From assembly GCA_007922195.1 (NCBI GenBank), contig ML681994.1, positions 54,234,669-54,298,668 on the forward strand: a DNA stretch of 64,000 nt. The letters run 5' to 3'. Source of the DNA: Podocnemis expansa (lineage: Eukaryota > Chordata > Testudines > Podocnemididae). The position numbers and the translations under genes were made by a program. Below the pieces are notes generated by a model. That model made no database searches, was not told the DNA's origin, and was given only the letters and a program-made list of their open reading frames with translations. Below, in pieces: positions 21,193 to 32,750 of this stretch (its first letter is position 1; each line of letters begins with the position of its first letter).

Positions 21193-21723
21193 GAAACAAT
21201 ACTGGGGGGGGGGGCTACTTCAATTGCAGAGGAATCACACATATTTCATGGGTTTTTCACAGTCTAAATAGGAAATTTAATGGATGTGTTCATACAGTGT
21301 ATATAGAACACATAAGACTGTCCTACCACCGTTGCAAAGTAGGGGTCTTGACTCAAAAGGGGGTTTGCAAGACTATTTTAGGGGGCTTATGAAAGCAGTA
21401 GCTGGGCACCCAGCTCTGAAAAAGAAGGAAGGAAAACAGAAGAAAAGCCAGACTATCATGTGAAATCCCAGCAGGGACAATGAAACCAGAAAGCAAACAA
21501 GACAAATGATGAGGAAATCATAAAAGTGGTCCCAAATAGCTATAAAATAAGACCTAGCATGAACAGTCAACCAATTCCACTGCTGTGCACAAGGGTGAAA
21601 ATGCTGCCACAAATCAGCCAAATCAGAAGCCTGTAAAAGAATTGAAAGTTCCTGAAGAGACAGTGGCTGCATTTCCAAATGGTTCTAAAAATACCACATT
21701 GAGAGCATAGTTAAAATCACCCC
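21193..21723. other. No recognised gene
   Basis: A poly-G run lies at 21206-21214. There are short ORFs but no domains or known repeats between the gypsy element and the hAT transposon. Confidence 0.4.
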
Positions 21724-22373
21724 CAGGGCTGGCCTTCCCATGAGGAGACCTGAGACAGCTGCTTCAGGTGCCAGACTGTGAGAGGGTACCACTAGGACCC
21801 AGACTGTAGAAAATTGTATCTACTGCTGGTGCATAAGTATTCTTATTGCCCCAGATGCACAGAGATGCTGGAGTGCTGTGTTGGAGGAAGCAGGGCACAG
21901 GAGACATAACAGGCAGGCAGGAGAGAAGGTGAGAGGAAATAACAGAAAGCAGCAGGAGCTGGAGGAACGGAGAGGAGGAGGAGCCTCTTCTGTACCTCTG
22001 TAGCACCCCCAGGAGCCTGGACTGATTAACACCAGTTTCTCAGGGAGCCGCCTGTTTCTTGTTGCTTCCCTGAACCCACTTGAGGAGAACAAGCAGTCCA
22101 CTGAAGTAGTAGTTAGGCCCTTAAGATGCTGATATTTTCCTTCATGCAGGCCTTCCTACCACCCTACTTATGTGTCCCCTTTAAATGAGTGTTGAGAGCC
22201 ACTATAGCTGGCACAGAACAGCAGTTATGAGTGATAGAAGAAAATGCCCCTCTGAGGCAGCCTTCAGATAAAGAAAGAAAGCAAAGAAAGCTGTTCTATC
22301 TAAGCAGGAAGGAACTCTCCAGAGATACATAGACAAAAATATTCACAGTGAGCCTTCCAGACTCAGTGAAGGT

Positions 22374-25300
22374 GTGAGTGGTGAGGAGATGCCTGATCTT
22401 CCAGTTAGTCAGAGTGCAGGTGACCAGTCAGCTACTGCAGCATCCACATCTCCATCTCAAAGGTATGTAACCATGCACATTCCTCAAGGAAAGTGTAGAT
22501 CAGAGAAGAGTGTGGTGGAGGCACAAGAAACAGCTGTTGCTGAGTTTAGTACCTTAAGTCTAGATGATCCAGGACTGTGGACCCACTTGAGCAGTAGCCT
22601 GAGGGACTTCCTTGTACTGCATGGGCCACAGCAAGTGAAAAACTTCATGTTCTCCAAAGACAATGAAAATAGAAGTTTCCATCGAACACATTACTGGAGT
22701 GAAATCCCCAATGGTGACAAAGTGGAGAGGCCACTGGTTATGTACTCAAAAACCCAGAATGCTGCATACAGTTTTTGTTGCAAACTCTTCCAGACTAATG
22801 TTCCAGTCACATTGGGTTCTACAGAAACAAAGGACTAGAAAAATCTAAATAAAAATCTGGCATGTTGGGAGAAGGCAGCAAATCACCAGAGAACATTCTA
22901 TAGGTGGAAAGAGCTTGAGGTGAGACTAAGGTTAAAGGCCACCATTCTATCAGAGTCTCTTTACTGGCAAACTGTTCTGAAAAGGCTCATTGTCATTGGG
23001 AGAATACTTCCTACCCAAAACCTAGCACTGTGTGGCACTTCAGATCAGCTGTATGTGCCAAACAATGGAAATGTCCTTAAAATTGTGGAGCTGATGGCTG
23101 AGTTTGATGCTGGACTCCAGAGGCATCTAAGAAGAGTCACCACCCAGGAAATCTATACACACCATTATCTTGGAAAAACAATTCAAAATGAGGTCATATA
23201 GTTACTGGCAATAAAAGTCAAGCAAAAGATTGTGGCAGATCTGTAGCCAGCAACCTATTACTCTGTTATTCTGGACTGCACACCTGACATCAGCCATATG
23301 GAACAAATGATTTTATTGATGCCTTTTGTAACAACAACAGAACCTAGTCAAAATGTCCCTGTAACAGAGACTGTCAGAGAATATTTTCTAGAATCTATTG
23401 ACATTGATGATACTACAGGAGCTGGTATGACAAATGTGGTTCTTAAAAAACTGGAAGATATGGGAATGGTGATTGCTGACATGAGAGGTAAGGGCTATAG
23501 TAATGGTGCCAACATCAGCGGAAAGAAGAGAGGAGTGCAGGCACAGAGCCAAGAGTTAAACCCTTGAGCTTTTTTTGTCCCCTGCAGTTCTCATTCATTG
23601 AACTTGGTGGTCAGTGATGCAGCATGGGCTCCTACTGAGGCTGCTGAATTTTTTAATGTAATTTAAAGCATCTATGTATTTTTCTCTTCATCAACTCATC
23701 AGTGGCAAATTTTGAACCAGTATGTGGGAACATCCTCTCTGACACTGAGTGACATACAATGAGAAAGCCAGGTGTAGGTGATGAAGCCTATCAAACACAA
23801 AATTGGGAAGATAGGTGATGCCATAGTTGCCATTATGGAGGATAATGCTATGAGAGGAACTGTTCATGGGAGAATAGTGGCAGAGGGAAATGGAATCACC
23901 AAAAACATACATAACTTCAAATTTCTGTGTTGCATAACGTTGTGGCATACCGTAGTGTTTGAAATAAATGTTGTGAGCAACAGACTCCAAGGTATCTGGA
24001 GCAATGGAACAACTGGACAAAGCAAAGTCATATCTACAGTCTTACCGGTCAGGTGAAGGTTTTCAAAATGTTCTGAAGAGTGCATGGAAGTTGGCAGAGA
24101 AACTTCCCACTGAAGCTATTTTCTCACCCATTCAAGTACAAGAATACATTAGTCATCAAAGAACACATTTTGATTATGAGGCATGAGGTAATCCCATAAG
24201 AGACAGCAAACAACAATTCAAAGTTGAATTCTTCAGCCAGGTACTAGATTTTGCAATACAGTCAGTTGAAGAACGTTTCATGCAGGGCAAGGAACACAGT
24301 AGTATATTTGAGATGTTGTATGTTTTTCCAAAATTCCTCACTATACCCGAAGAAGACCTATACCAGTAACACAGGACACTAGAGACATGTTGACACATGA
24401 TGATATGCACAATATTGCTGCCAGTGATTTGGGTGATGAACTGAAAGCCCTTTCAAGATACATTTCAGCAGGATCATCTCCAAAGGCTGTTCTGGAATAT
24501 AAGGCTATGTCCACACGTACATTGTTATTTTGAAATAAGTTATTTCAAAAAGAGTTATTTCAAAATAAAGTCCTTATGTTGAAATAAGTTAATTCAAATT
24601 AAGAAAATGTTAATTTGAATTAAGGGAAAAGCTCAAAGCAAAATAGCATGTCCAAACACAGGACTTGCTATTTCACTTTAGGAGAGGGGCACCATGGGAG
24701 GTGTGGTAACATGGGCCGCTCCCTGGGCCATTCCCCCTACCCAATAGAGGCTAAAAGGAAGGAACCCTGGGAAGGAGAAGGGCAAAAGTGTTATTTCGAT
24801 ATAATGGTTATTTTGAAATAACACGTCGGAATGGTGTTATTTTGAAATAACCATTTCGAAATAACAGCTGTTTTGATTTAAAGACGGTTTAAGCTGTTTT
24901 GAAATAACAGTTCTTATTTTGAAATGACGGAGCCCATCATTCCGAAATAAGAATATGTCATGTGGACCTAATCTCTTTTATTTCAAAATAACCAGTGTTA
25001 TTTCAAAATAAAAGAGATGTGTGGACATACCCTAAGTACACAAATAAGATAATCACCATCTTTCCGTATGCCATTGTTGCTCTGTGCATACTTCTAACAG
25101 TTCTGTAACAGTTGTCATTGGAGAACGCAGCTTCTCCAAGCCAAATTTAATAAAAACACATCTACACTCTGCAATGACACAGGACAAGCTGGTTGGCTTT
25201 GCAGTTATCTCCACAGAGCATGAGCTAGCCCAGGCTGTGGAGCCTTCAGGAAGCAGTTCAAATCTTTGCAACCAAGAAGTCACAAAAAGCATCACTTTGG

Positions 25301-25375
25301 TTATTCAAACAGATAAAAATGCCAGTGTTTGCTATGCAAACAAGAGAAGTTACATTTCCTGTTCAGGCATTTGAA
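22374..25375 (+). pseudogene. hAT transposase (TTF zinc finger / DUF4371 type), heavily broken
   Basis: The best frame (22374-22838) holds a TTF-type zinc-finger region: DPGLWTHL, RSFHRTHYW, NGDKVERPLVMY, AYSFCCKLF. DUF4371-like pieces follow: VKIVELMAEFDAGLQ-like near 23090, DIDDTTGAGMTNVVLKKLED and DMRGKGYSNGANISGK near 23400-23520, SLNLVVSDAAW near 23600, and FKFLCCITLWHTVVFEINVV near 23915. The C-terminal dimerisation motif GERSFSKPNLIKTHLHSAM is at about 25110-25180. This order matches hAT transposases related to ZMYM-like proteins. Stops and frameshifts between every block show it is dead. Confidence 0.85.
24503..25032. mobile_element. Harbinger-type palindromic MITE nested in the hAT transposase
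   Basis: GGCTATGTCCACACG at the left and GTGTGGACATACCC at the right, with TAA duplicated (24500-24502, 25033-25035). The interior is rich in TTATTTCGAAATAA variants. It splits the hAT transposase just before its dimerisation motif. Confidence 0.9.
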
Positions 25376-25713
25376 AGTTACTTAAAAGTTTTGAACAAGG
25401 CATTTTAATTTGTTGGTTCTGCTTTACTGGGGTAGGTAGCAGAGCAGTACCATGAGAGGAGTAGAACAGGAAGAAGGCACAATTAAGAACTTTCAAAGTT
25501 TTGACCCAAGCAAGGGGATATGGGGGCATCCTTTGAGCTCCCTGCCTTAGGTGCCAAAATGCAGTGGGCCGGCCCTGGGGCCATCACAGTGACTGCATAA
25601 TCTCTAGATTATTTTTAGGCATGATATTTTTTTTGAGAGCTTTCTAATCCATCTTGAAACAAATTCGCAGATTGTGCTGTAATTTGGTCTTTAACCACTA
25701 ACATCAATGAGCT

Positions 25714-26064
25714 GGCTATGTCCACACATACATCATTATTTTGAAATAACCCATTTCGAAATGAGTTATTTTGAAATAAAGTCCTTATTTCAAAATAAGT
25801 TAATTCGAATTAAGTTTGTTAATGTTGTTTCAAAACAATGGTGTTGTTTTGAAACATGTCCAAATGCCGTTGTTTCAAAACAACCGTTTCGAAACAATGG
25901 CTATTTCGATTAGATGTGAGGTTTAACGGTTTCAAAATAACGGCCGTTATTTCAGAACAATGGGTCTCGTTGTTTCAAAAAATGGTGCGTCGTGTGGACA
26001 TGCCGCTTCTTATTTTGAAACAACGTCTGTTGTTTCGAAATAAGAAGCCTGTGTAGACATAGGG
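25714..26064. mobile_element. Harbinger-type palindromic MITE
   Basis: GGCTATGTCCACACATAC at the left and GTGTAGACATAGGG at the right enclose an array of TTATTTTGAAATAA and TTGTTTCGAAACAA palindromes. The target duplication is not clear (GCT versus TTA). It lies just right of the hAT transposon. Confidence 0.82.
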
Positions 26065-26079
26065 TTAAGATAACCATTT

Positions 26080-26830
26080 AAAAATTTGTCAAGGGGGAAG
26101 GCAGTATTAGATGGAAAATGTGTTCACTAATTAACAAATTCATTGAGGATTAAGTTAATGATGCCTCAAAAAGAGCTGAGATATCAAATTTAAAAAAAAA
26201 ACCTCTTAAAAAATCACTATCTAGGATGTAATTAAATGATGGTTGTTAGCAACATGAATATATAATGAACCAGTTTTCAAAGCCAAATCTTACAAACTGT
26301 TCAGAGTGGCTTGGGTTTATGTGCATTGAAAGCATTATAGAAATAATTATGAAAAATACAAAGTATTCAGTTGGAAGGCAGTTCCTAATGTGTTATTGTA
26401 AGTATTTGAGAACGTAAACATCACTTCAGTGAAATTCACTTAGGTACTCAAGTTCACAAGTCTCTGCCCTCAGAAATAATAATAAGTAAACACAAGTGGA
26501 GCTAAGATTACTTACTTTTTGGATGAGAAAGACTTACAGGACAGAAGACACACAGCTACAAAATGGCAGCTTAAGGGCAGCAGTAGCAGCTTATATTTGC
26601 ACATACAAAGAACTAGCAGCAGCTCCTCAGCAGGTATTCTGGAGAAAAAGGTCCTAGAAAAGTGTTACCCTGGGAACATTTGGTAAGACCTAGTCATTCA
26701 TACCATTTTTATATAACAGCCTATGTGGACCTATCTGGTAACGTGCCCCAGTGAAAGCCCCATAGACAAGTGGGATTAAATGGTAGAATGAATGACCATA
26801 CTTGAGTACCGGTACTACCATTCACTAAAA
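26080..26830. repeat. Diverged copy of the interior of the hAT element at 45369-46560
   Basis: Shares with 45690-46230 the ordered runs TTAATGATG-CTCAAAAA, CAAATCTTACAAA, GGCTTGGGTTTATGTGCA, ACTTCAGTGAAATTCACTT-like and GTACTCAAGTT. Ends were not identified. No coding sequence. Confidence 0.6.
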
Positions 26831-26834
26831 ACTT

Positions 26835-28200
26835 AAGAGTGTTGGAAAAAATGGGAAAGTTTTAAGTGTAATTTGAGCTATTTATGGTGTAACAGCACTT
26901 GCTCATTTCTTCACAGCAGGGAAAGATTCCAGGGGCATTTCCCTAATACCTCCCCCACACGCACCCTGAATTTCTCAAAACCCTCCCGATGTCACCTAGT
27001 AACAGTGTTATACCAATTTAATGAGCACCCCAACACCCCCCTACACCCTCCCAGTTTCAGGTCGTGGGGAAATTGCTGCCAGAGGTCATTCTTCAGTGCT
27101 ATTTTAGCAGCCTGAAATGTCCAAAGCTAGGCTGTCTGTGAGGATAATTACCCCTGAATGTGCCTGAGGCAGCAGCCTCATCCCTTCCTGAGTACCCCAT
27201 GGCTATTGTTGTCATAAGGATTTTTTTCCCTCCTTTTTTAACATGCCAGCTTGTGACAGTGAAGGACAGATCAATGAAGAAATCTTCAGACCTCAGCACA
27301 GAGTTTATTTGCTTTCTCCCAGCCACAGTTCAGCATGTTTGGTTCAAGACTGAAAACATCCTGCAGAGAGGCGGCCAAGCTCCTCCACACTTCTGCATTC
27401 TTACTGACTAAGCAAAGGCTAGGCCAGAGAGAGGAGGGTGGAAGAACATAATTGCTTGTTGCAGTTGTGGGAAGCAAAGGGAAGGGGTTGACCAGTCTGG
27501 AGAAAAGCAATGTTACTGAGTCCCAACTGTTCTTACAAAAATTGGGTGGGCAAAAGCCTCTTCCACCCTACCTACACGGTGCCCTTTGGAAAAAGCGCAT
27601 ATATATTTGTCTAGTTTTGTGCTTCTTGTAGGGTAAATTTCAGCATTTTGTTTGATTTAGCAGGCTTTTTTGTTTTAGCAGCCCTCTGGGCTGGCCAGGC
27701 CAGGAAACAGAGACCTCAGTTTACTGTGAATTCTGGGCTTTAACCTGTGGCTAGGGATTGCAGATCTTACATCTAGGCTGTGCCTCAATGGAGGAGTGTG
27801 TTCTAGCTGTGGGCAAGATGGCGGGGGTTAAAAATGTGAGGTATGTATGCCTCTTTCATGAACCAGGCTGTTTTAGTTGTCATTACCACACTGAGCCGTG
27901 TTGAACAGGTAGCTGTGGAGCAATTGTGTGGGTGATTTTGTTCCCCTCAGACGCCTCTCAAAATCTGCTGAGATCACCATCTCTAATGTTCTTCCTTTCT
28001 TATGAAATGAGCAGCTGCGTAGAGCCCTGGCGATTTATGGTAAGATCACCAGCCCTGTTGGAAGGATTCCTTTGGGCCGTAAAGCCCCAGAGGTTCAATA
28101 CAGCTTCTCCTTTTGTAGTCAGATTTATATGATATTGAACAATGCTTTCAAAGTGTGAAACGGTTCTCTGAAACATAGGACTGGGGAGTGTGAGTACAGT
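26835..28200. other. No recognised gene
   Basis: Short ORFs on both strands with no domain I recognise. No RNA gene or clear repeat was seen. Confidence 0.4.
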
Positions 28201-28560
28201 ATGTTTGCTACCACTGAGGACGTGGACTGTTTTCATTGTTGGACTCAGACATGTTTGATTAACCAGTGCCCTAAGAACAGGCAGGCTGCCCCTGGGAATG
28301 GTGACCCTATGCCTGGGAGTGAGAGGGTTTCTGAGAATAAAGCACAGAATGGGGTGGCTGTGACAGTGGCTGGGTTCCAACAGACTTCAGGCAGTTCTTG
28401 GGATGTTGATTTGGGAGGGTCAGTGTCCTCTTTACAACCTGAGAGAGATAGTATTGCCAGTTCTGTGGTATTACAACCTGGGGGAGATGGCATTACCAGT
28501 TCTGAGGCTCCCAGCCTAGTTTGCACACTTGTTTATTATAATGTAACCCTCCTGCCAGGG
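28201..28560 (+). pseudogene. Possible gypsy gag remnant with zinc-knuckle-like motif
   Basis: The frame contains CFHCWTQTCLINQC, which has the C-x2-C-x4-[C for H]-x4-C spacing of a retroelement zinc knuckle. A Gly/Ser-rich tail follows with a short repeat (LQPERDSIASS, LQPGGDGITSS). The histidine is missing and no other gag domain is visible upstream, so this is only a suggestion. Confidence 0.3.
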
Positions 28561-28959
28561 TGAGATGGCAGAACGAGGGCCGGGTTCTATATCTAGGGGT
28601 TTCCAAATAATGTTACACCAGCAACTGGCTTGAGCCCCCACCAACTTTTCTGGGAAATCATGCACTATTCCCTGGGCACCACAAAGGGGTAATGCTTCCC
28701 CACTCGCAAGCACAAGTCTGAGTGTAGTATACAGAACTTTTAATAGTAATAAAAACAGAATGTAAAGGCCCAATAACAAAAATCAGCACTGATCTGGAAA
28801 ATCAGTGCAGAGCAGGTTTCCAACATGATCCCAAACAGCATAACAGCACATGTGGACTCAATAGCAAACCTAGCAATGACCTCTAGAATCAGTGCTAAAC
28901 AGGTTCCTAACAAACCCAAGATGTGTAGGGAATGTCTTTCACACCAGCTGTCTGCTGGT

Positions 28960-29385
28960 GCCAACCACTGGTTACTCACTCCATCGACTAGCACCATCCC
29001 TTGGCTCTGCCCGCAGGTCCCTCATGCCATCCAACCCACTGCTGGCCACCCTCACCATCTGCTTGCTCTGCCCACTGTCCACCAGCTCCAGCCACAGGTC
29101 ACTCATGCCATCCAGCCTGCAGCTGGCTGCCCTCACCATCTGCTGGCTCAACCCACTGTCCTCTGGCTCCACCCACTGGTCACTCGCACCGTCCAACCCG
29201 CCACTGGCCACTCTCACCATCCACCAGCTCCACCCACTGGTCACTCACGCTCCACTCTCACAAGCCACTGGCTCTGCCTACTGTCTGCCAGGTCCACCCT
29301 CTGGTCACTCATGCCATCCAACCCACCTCTGGCTACTCTCACCGCCTGCTGGCTCCGCCCACTGGTCACTCCTTCTGCTGCTCCT
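28960..29385. repeat. Minisatellite, about six units of 60-78 bp
   Basis: Units are anchored by CCACTGGTCACTC followed by CATCCAACCCACCACTGG-like and CACCATCTGCTGGCTC-like sequence, at about 28966, 29015, 29093, 29173, 29235, 29299 and 29358. The overlapping ORFs (three on plus, one on minus) are open because the unit lengths are near multiples of three. They are not credible genes. Confidence 0.82.
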
Positions 29386-29399
29386 CTTCAGTGATTTCA

Positions 29400-29929
29400 G
29401 CTCAGAGAGTGTCTCCTCTCTCAGTGATTTCAGCTCTTAAACCTCAACTAGCTGCAAACAGCATCTGCCATTAAAATAACAAAAGAAAGGCTTTACAGAA
29501 AGCCTGGCCACCTCTATCATTTGACAATGGGGTCAGGGGGTCAGGCAGCACCTCAAGCATTAGCTACAGACTGAGCTAATGCTAAACCTCCAACCTGTCT
29601 TAACTTCATCAGGCTAGGAGGGGGGTGGACCCTCTTTTAATATTCTTTTTGCTAATAGTAGCTTTTATCCTTTAACCCACCTGAACAGCGTTTGAGCAAG
29701 CAAGAGAGTAGTAGATTACAAAAGACAGTATTTCATGTTTCTCTTCAGTAGAATTACAGATATTGACAGATTTGTGATCAGACCAACCCAAATACCATTA
29801 CCCATATTGCCCTGCACCCATAATGTGACTATACTAATATGTTCTTTGTGCTCATGCAAATACAAAACCCATGCAAATTAGTTGCCCCTGCTTAGAAGCT
29901 GTTAGGCACCGCTTCTAAGCCTGTCTTAC
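29400..29929. other. No recognised gene
   Basis: A short duplicated TCAGTGATTTCAGCTC lies at 29387 and 29419. Otherwise it is non-coding and unclassified. Confidence 0.4.
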
Positions 29930-29937
29930 ATCAGAAT

Positions 29938-30585
29938 CAATGTTCCCTCTAAGGGGCGAGGGCAGCTGAGCAACTCATGTTGCTCGCTGAGCTCCACCCC
30001 CACGGGGCCTGCTGCGCAGCCCCCCCCACTCCCGGTGGCATTCCCCCCTGTTCCTGACAGCCCCACCCTGCTCCTGCTAGCCCCCCTGCTCCTGGCAGCA
30101 GGGCCCCACTCCCGGCATCACCACCCCCCCGCTCTGGGCAGCAGCCCCCCTGCTCCCACTCGCCCCCTGCTCCCGGCATCACCCTCCCCGCTCCTGCTAG
30201 CCCCCCTGCTCCTGGCATTACCCCCCCCGCTCTGGGCAGCAGCCCCCCNNNNNNNNNNNNNNNNNNNNNNNNNNNNNNNNNNNNNNNNNNNNNNNNNNNN
30301 NNNNNNNNNNNNNNNNNNNNNNNNNNNNNNNNNNNNNNNNNNNNNNNNGCCCACAAACTTACCTCAGGGCCCCTGGGGCCAGAGAACCTCTACGGAGCAT
30401 GCCCAGATTTTCTGGGCATGCTCCGTTAGAGCTTCTCTGGGCGGGACTTTTGAAAACTCCCAGCCCCAGAGAAGCTCTATCCAGGGACTCTGGCTGCCGG
30501 CGGTGCACTGCCAGCTGCCTTTGCTGCGCTGGCGGCTGTGGCGGGCTGCGCTGCAGCGCGCCAGCGCAGCTTAGAGGGAACATTG
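29938..30585. mobile_element. hAT-type element with CAATGTTCCCTCTAAG ends
   Basis: CAATGTTCCCTCTAAG at the left and CTTAGAGGGAACATTG at the right are perfect inverted ends. The 8-bp target duplication ATCAGAAT is perfect (29930-29937, 30586-30593). The interior is C-rich with repeated CCCCCTGCTCC. It includes a 100-N assembly gap and a 33-bp palindrome with GGAGCATGCCCAGA arms at 30393-30425. Confidence 0.93.
30249..30348. other. Assembly gap of 100 N
   Basis: Exactly 100 undetermined bases inside a GC-rich repeat, so probably a placeholder of unknown true size. Confidence 0.98.
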
Positions 30586-30593
30586 ATCAGAAT

Positions 30594-30967
30594 CATAGAA
30601 ACTGGAAGGGACCATGAGAGATCATCTAGTCCAGTCCTCTGCACTCATGGCAGGATGAAGTACCCTCTTAAACCATCCTTGACAGGTGCTTGTCTAAACT
30701 GCTCTTAAAAACGTCCATTGAAGGAGATTCCACAACCTGCATAAGCTATTCCAGTGGTTAATCACCCTGACAGTTAGGAGTTTTCTTCCTAATCTCCAAC
30801 CTAAACCTCAGTTGCTGTAATTTAAGCCCATTACTTCTTGACCTATCATTGGCAGATAAGGAGAAATTTTTCTCTCGCCTCCTCATAACAACCTCTTAGG
30901 TACTGGAAAACTGTTATGTCCTATGTCCCCTCTCAGTTTTCTCTTTTCCAGACTAAACAAACCCATG
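30594..30967 (-). mobile_element. CR1 LINE 3' end
   Basis: Starts AATCATAGAAACTGGAAGGG then ATCATCTAGTCCAGTCCTCT, and continues with the typical CR1 3' region read in reverse (TCCACAACCTGC, GTTAGGAGTTTTCTTCCTAA, TTCTCTTTTCCAGACTAAAC). CR1 is the dominant non-LTR element of birds, turtles and crocodiles. Only the 3' end is present, about 370 bp, without coding sequence. Confidence 0.9.
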
Positions 30968-30969
30968 AT

Positions 30970-32143
30970 CAGGGCTGGATTAACTAGCCTGAGGGCTGTG
31001 GTATGCCCCAGTCTGATTATAGACCAGAGCCATTGGCCTTGGACAGTTACACCATATGTCAGCTGCCACACCTCCTGGGCAGACCAAACAGCTGCAGCTG
31101 GCCCATGGGAGGGGCAGGCTCCTGGAGACCAACCTCTGCTCTGAGCAATATTCCCTGTAAGCTGCATGGCCATGCAGCCCCCGCCACCGTCCGGCACAGA
31201 GAACACTGCCGGCCGCACACAGCTGGCAGCCAGAGTCCCTACCCAGCTGGAAGACTCTGTCATCCGGCTGGCTGAGAGCTCCTCTGGAGCCAGGGGCGTT
31301 GCTGGTGCCAGGCACAGGGGGCCTGTGCCCCGAATCCCATCCCCATCCCCAACCAGGGATCCGGGGCCCAGCCACCCATGGCTGCAGCGGCCACTCCCAG
31401 CCACGTCCCTGGCTGGGGATCCGGGCCCAGCCACCCGCAGCCGAAGTGGCTGCTCCTGTCCCCATCCCCGGCTGGAGGTGTAGCCTGTGGCCAGGGAGCA
31501 GGCCTCCAGGTAGGGGGTGGGGCCTGGGCCGGTGCCCTGGGTACTTTCCCGGGGCAGCGACACTTCTGTACAGAGCTAGAAGTTTTAAAAACTCCCACCG
31601 AGAGAAGCTCTGACAGAGCATGCGCAGAAAGCTCAGAATTTCTGAGCATGCACCGTCAGTACTTCCTCCAGCCGGAGGAGCCCTGGCTGAGCTGTGGTAC
31701 TCCAGCGGCCGCAGCTGGATAAGGGTGCTGAGGGTTGGAGGGTAGGCTGGCTGGGAGTGGGGGATCCCTGGGGAATGGGTTAGGGTTGGAGGAGGGGCTG
31801 ACCAGGAAAGTTGGGAGGGTTGGGAGATCAGGCTGGCACAATCAGGCTGGTGGGGGGGGGCAGGATTGTGGTGGCGGGGGGGGGGCCTGTGCAGCAAGCA
31901 ACGTAAGTTGCTCAGCTGCCTCAGGGCCTTAGAGGGCATGTTGGCTCTGAGGGCCCTGCATGCCTCACCCCCAGCGCCAGCAGGACAGGAATACTCTCAG
32001 CACCACCCCCAAAGCCCCAGTAGCGCTGAGCAGGCAAGAGGAGTGGCTCAGGTGTAGGGTTTAGGAGCTGGAGCCTGGGGCCCCCTCTTTGGGCTGGGAC
32101 CTGGCACTTCAGCTGCTATAGCTCCTTCATTAATCTGGCCATG
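30970..32143. mobile_element. Outer hAT-type element, host of a nested hAT
   Basis: CAGGGCTGGATTAAC at the left and CATTAATCTGGCCATG at the right are imperfect inverted ends. Flanks CCCATGAT (30962-30969) and ATCATGAT (32144-32151) share 6 of 8 bases. The element at 31146-31943 lies inside. The long GC-rich ORFs here are compositional. Confidence 0.55.
31146..31943. mobile_element. Nested hAT-type element, CAATGTTCCC family
   Basis: CAATATTCCCTGTAAG and CTTAGAGGGCATGTTG are inverted ends with a perfect 8-bp target duplication GCTCTGAG (31138-31145, 31944-31951). The interior is related to 29938-30585, including a GAGCATGC...GCATGC hairpin at 31614-31652. GC-rich and non-coding. Confidence 0.92.
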
Positions 32144-32151
32144 ATCATGAT

Positions 32152-32750
32152 GTGGTATGGAGAAGACAGCTTCCAGTGGCAGAAGCCATCCAGCCTGCTG
32201 AATTTTATACAGGCCTCTGATTTCAAATAGGATAGATGATCTCTAACGGACAAACTCTTCACAGTCCTGTTGCAACAAATGTGTTTGATTTTGCAGGTGT
32301 CTGTCATGTTCTTTTTGTGACACAGACTGTGACAAGACTGTTTTTCATATGTTTCTTACTTGTTCTAGGTTACAGGCATGTTTTGTTTTCCTTCAGGGTA
32401 TATTTTCGATTATTATCTCTTGATTTTTTCTCTTACTGTATTTATTTTTGCTGTTAAGTATGAATTCACAAATAGATCTGTGGTGTATCTTGAAAACTTT
32501 ATTTTGGGTCAAACATAGCTAGCCCTTTTAAAAATTAGACAGTGTAAATGATTTGGTACAGTATTGTCAATGCTCTTTGGGCTCTAAGATTTTTAAAAGC
32601 AGTTTTACTCCATGTGAAGTTTAGATATACTCTTATAAGTGATTTGGATCAATTTATTCAGCAGTGGGCTACATTGTTTGGGTTGTCAACCTGTTCTTGA
32701 ATTTGTAATTTATGTCTCCGTTTTCATTGTATTTCTTTACTGACATTATT
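32152..32750. other. No recognised gene
   Basis: A/T-rich with short ORFs. No repeat or domain recognised. Confidence 0.4.

Larger units (their letters stand above)
21724..25577 (+). mobile_element. hAT transposon carrying a decayed transposase
   Basis: The left end is CAGGGCTGGCCTTCCC and the right end GGGCCGGCCCTG, inverted repeats of hAT type. The sequence GGTGCC...GGCCTTAGGTGCC lies inside both ends. I could not find a convincing 8-bp target duplication, so the exact limits are provisional. The coding remains lie at 22374-25375, and a Harbinger MITE is nested at 24503-25032. Confidence 0.72.

Noticed and set aside
21716..25585. Target duplication for the hAT transposon
   Set aside because: Flanks ATCACCCC and GGGCCATC do not match. 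Shifting the ends gives only a 5-base ATCAC similarity, which is not convincing.
28825..29474. Three overlapping plus-strand ORFs and one minus-strand ORF of 90-189 residues
   Set aside because: They are translations of a minisatellite in different frames. No domain and no start context.
30883..31939. Minus-strand ORFs of 226 and 319 residues
   Set aside because: They run through nested GC-rich hAT elements and the CR1 tail. High GC leaves few stops, and the peptides are Pro/Gly/Ala-rich without domains.
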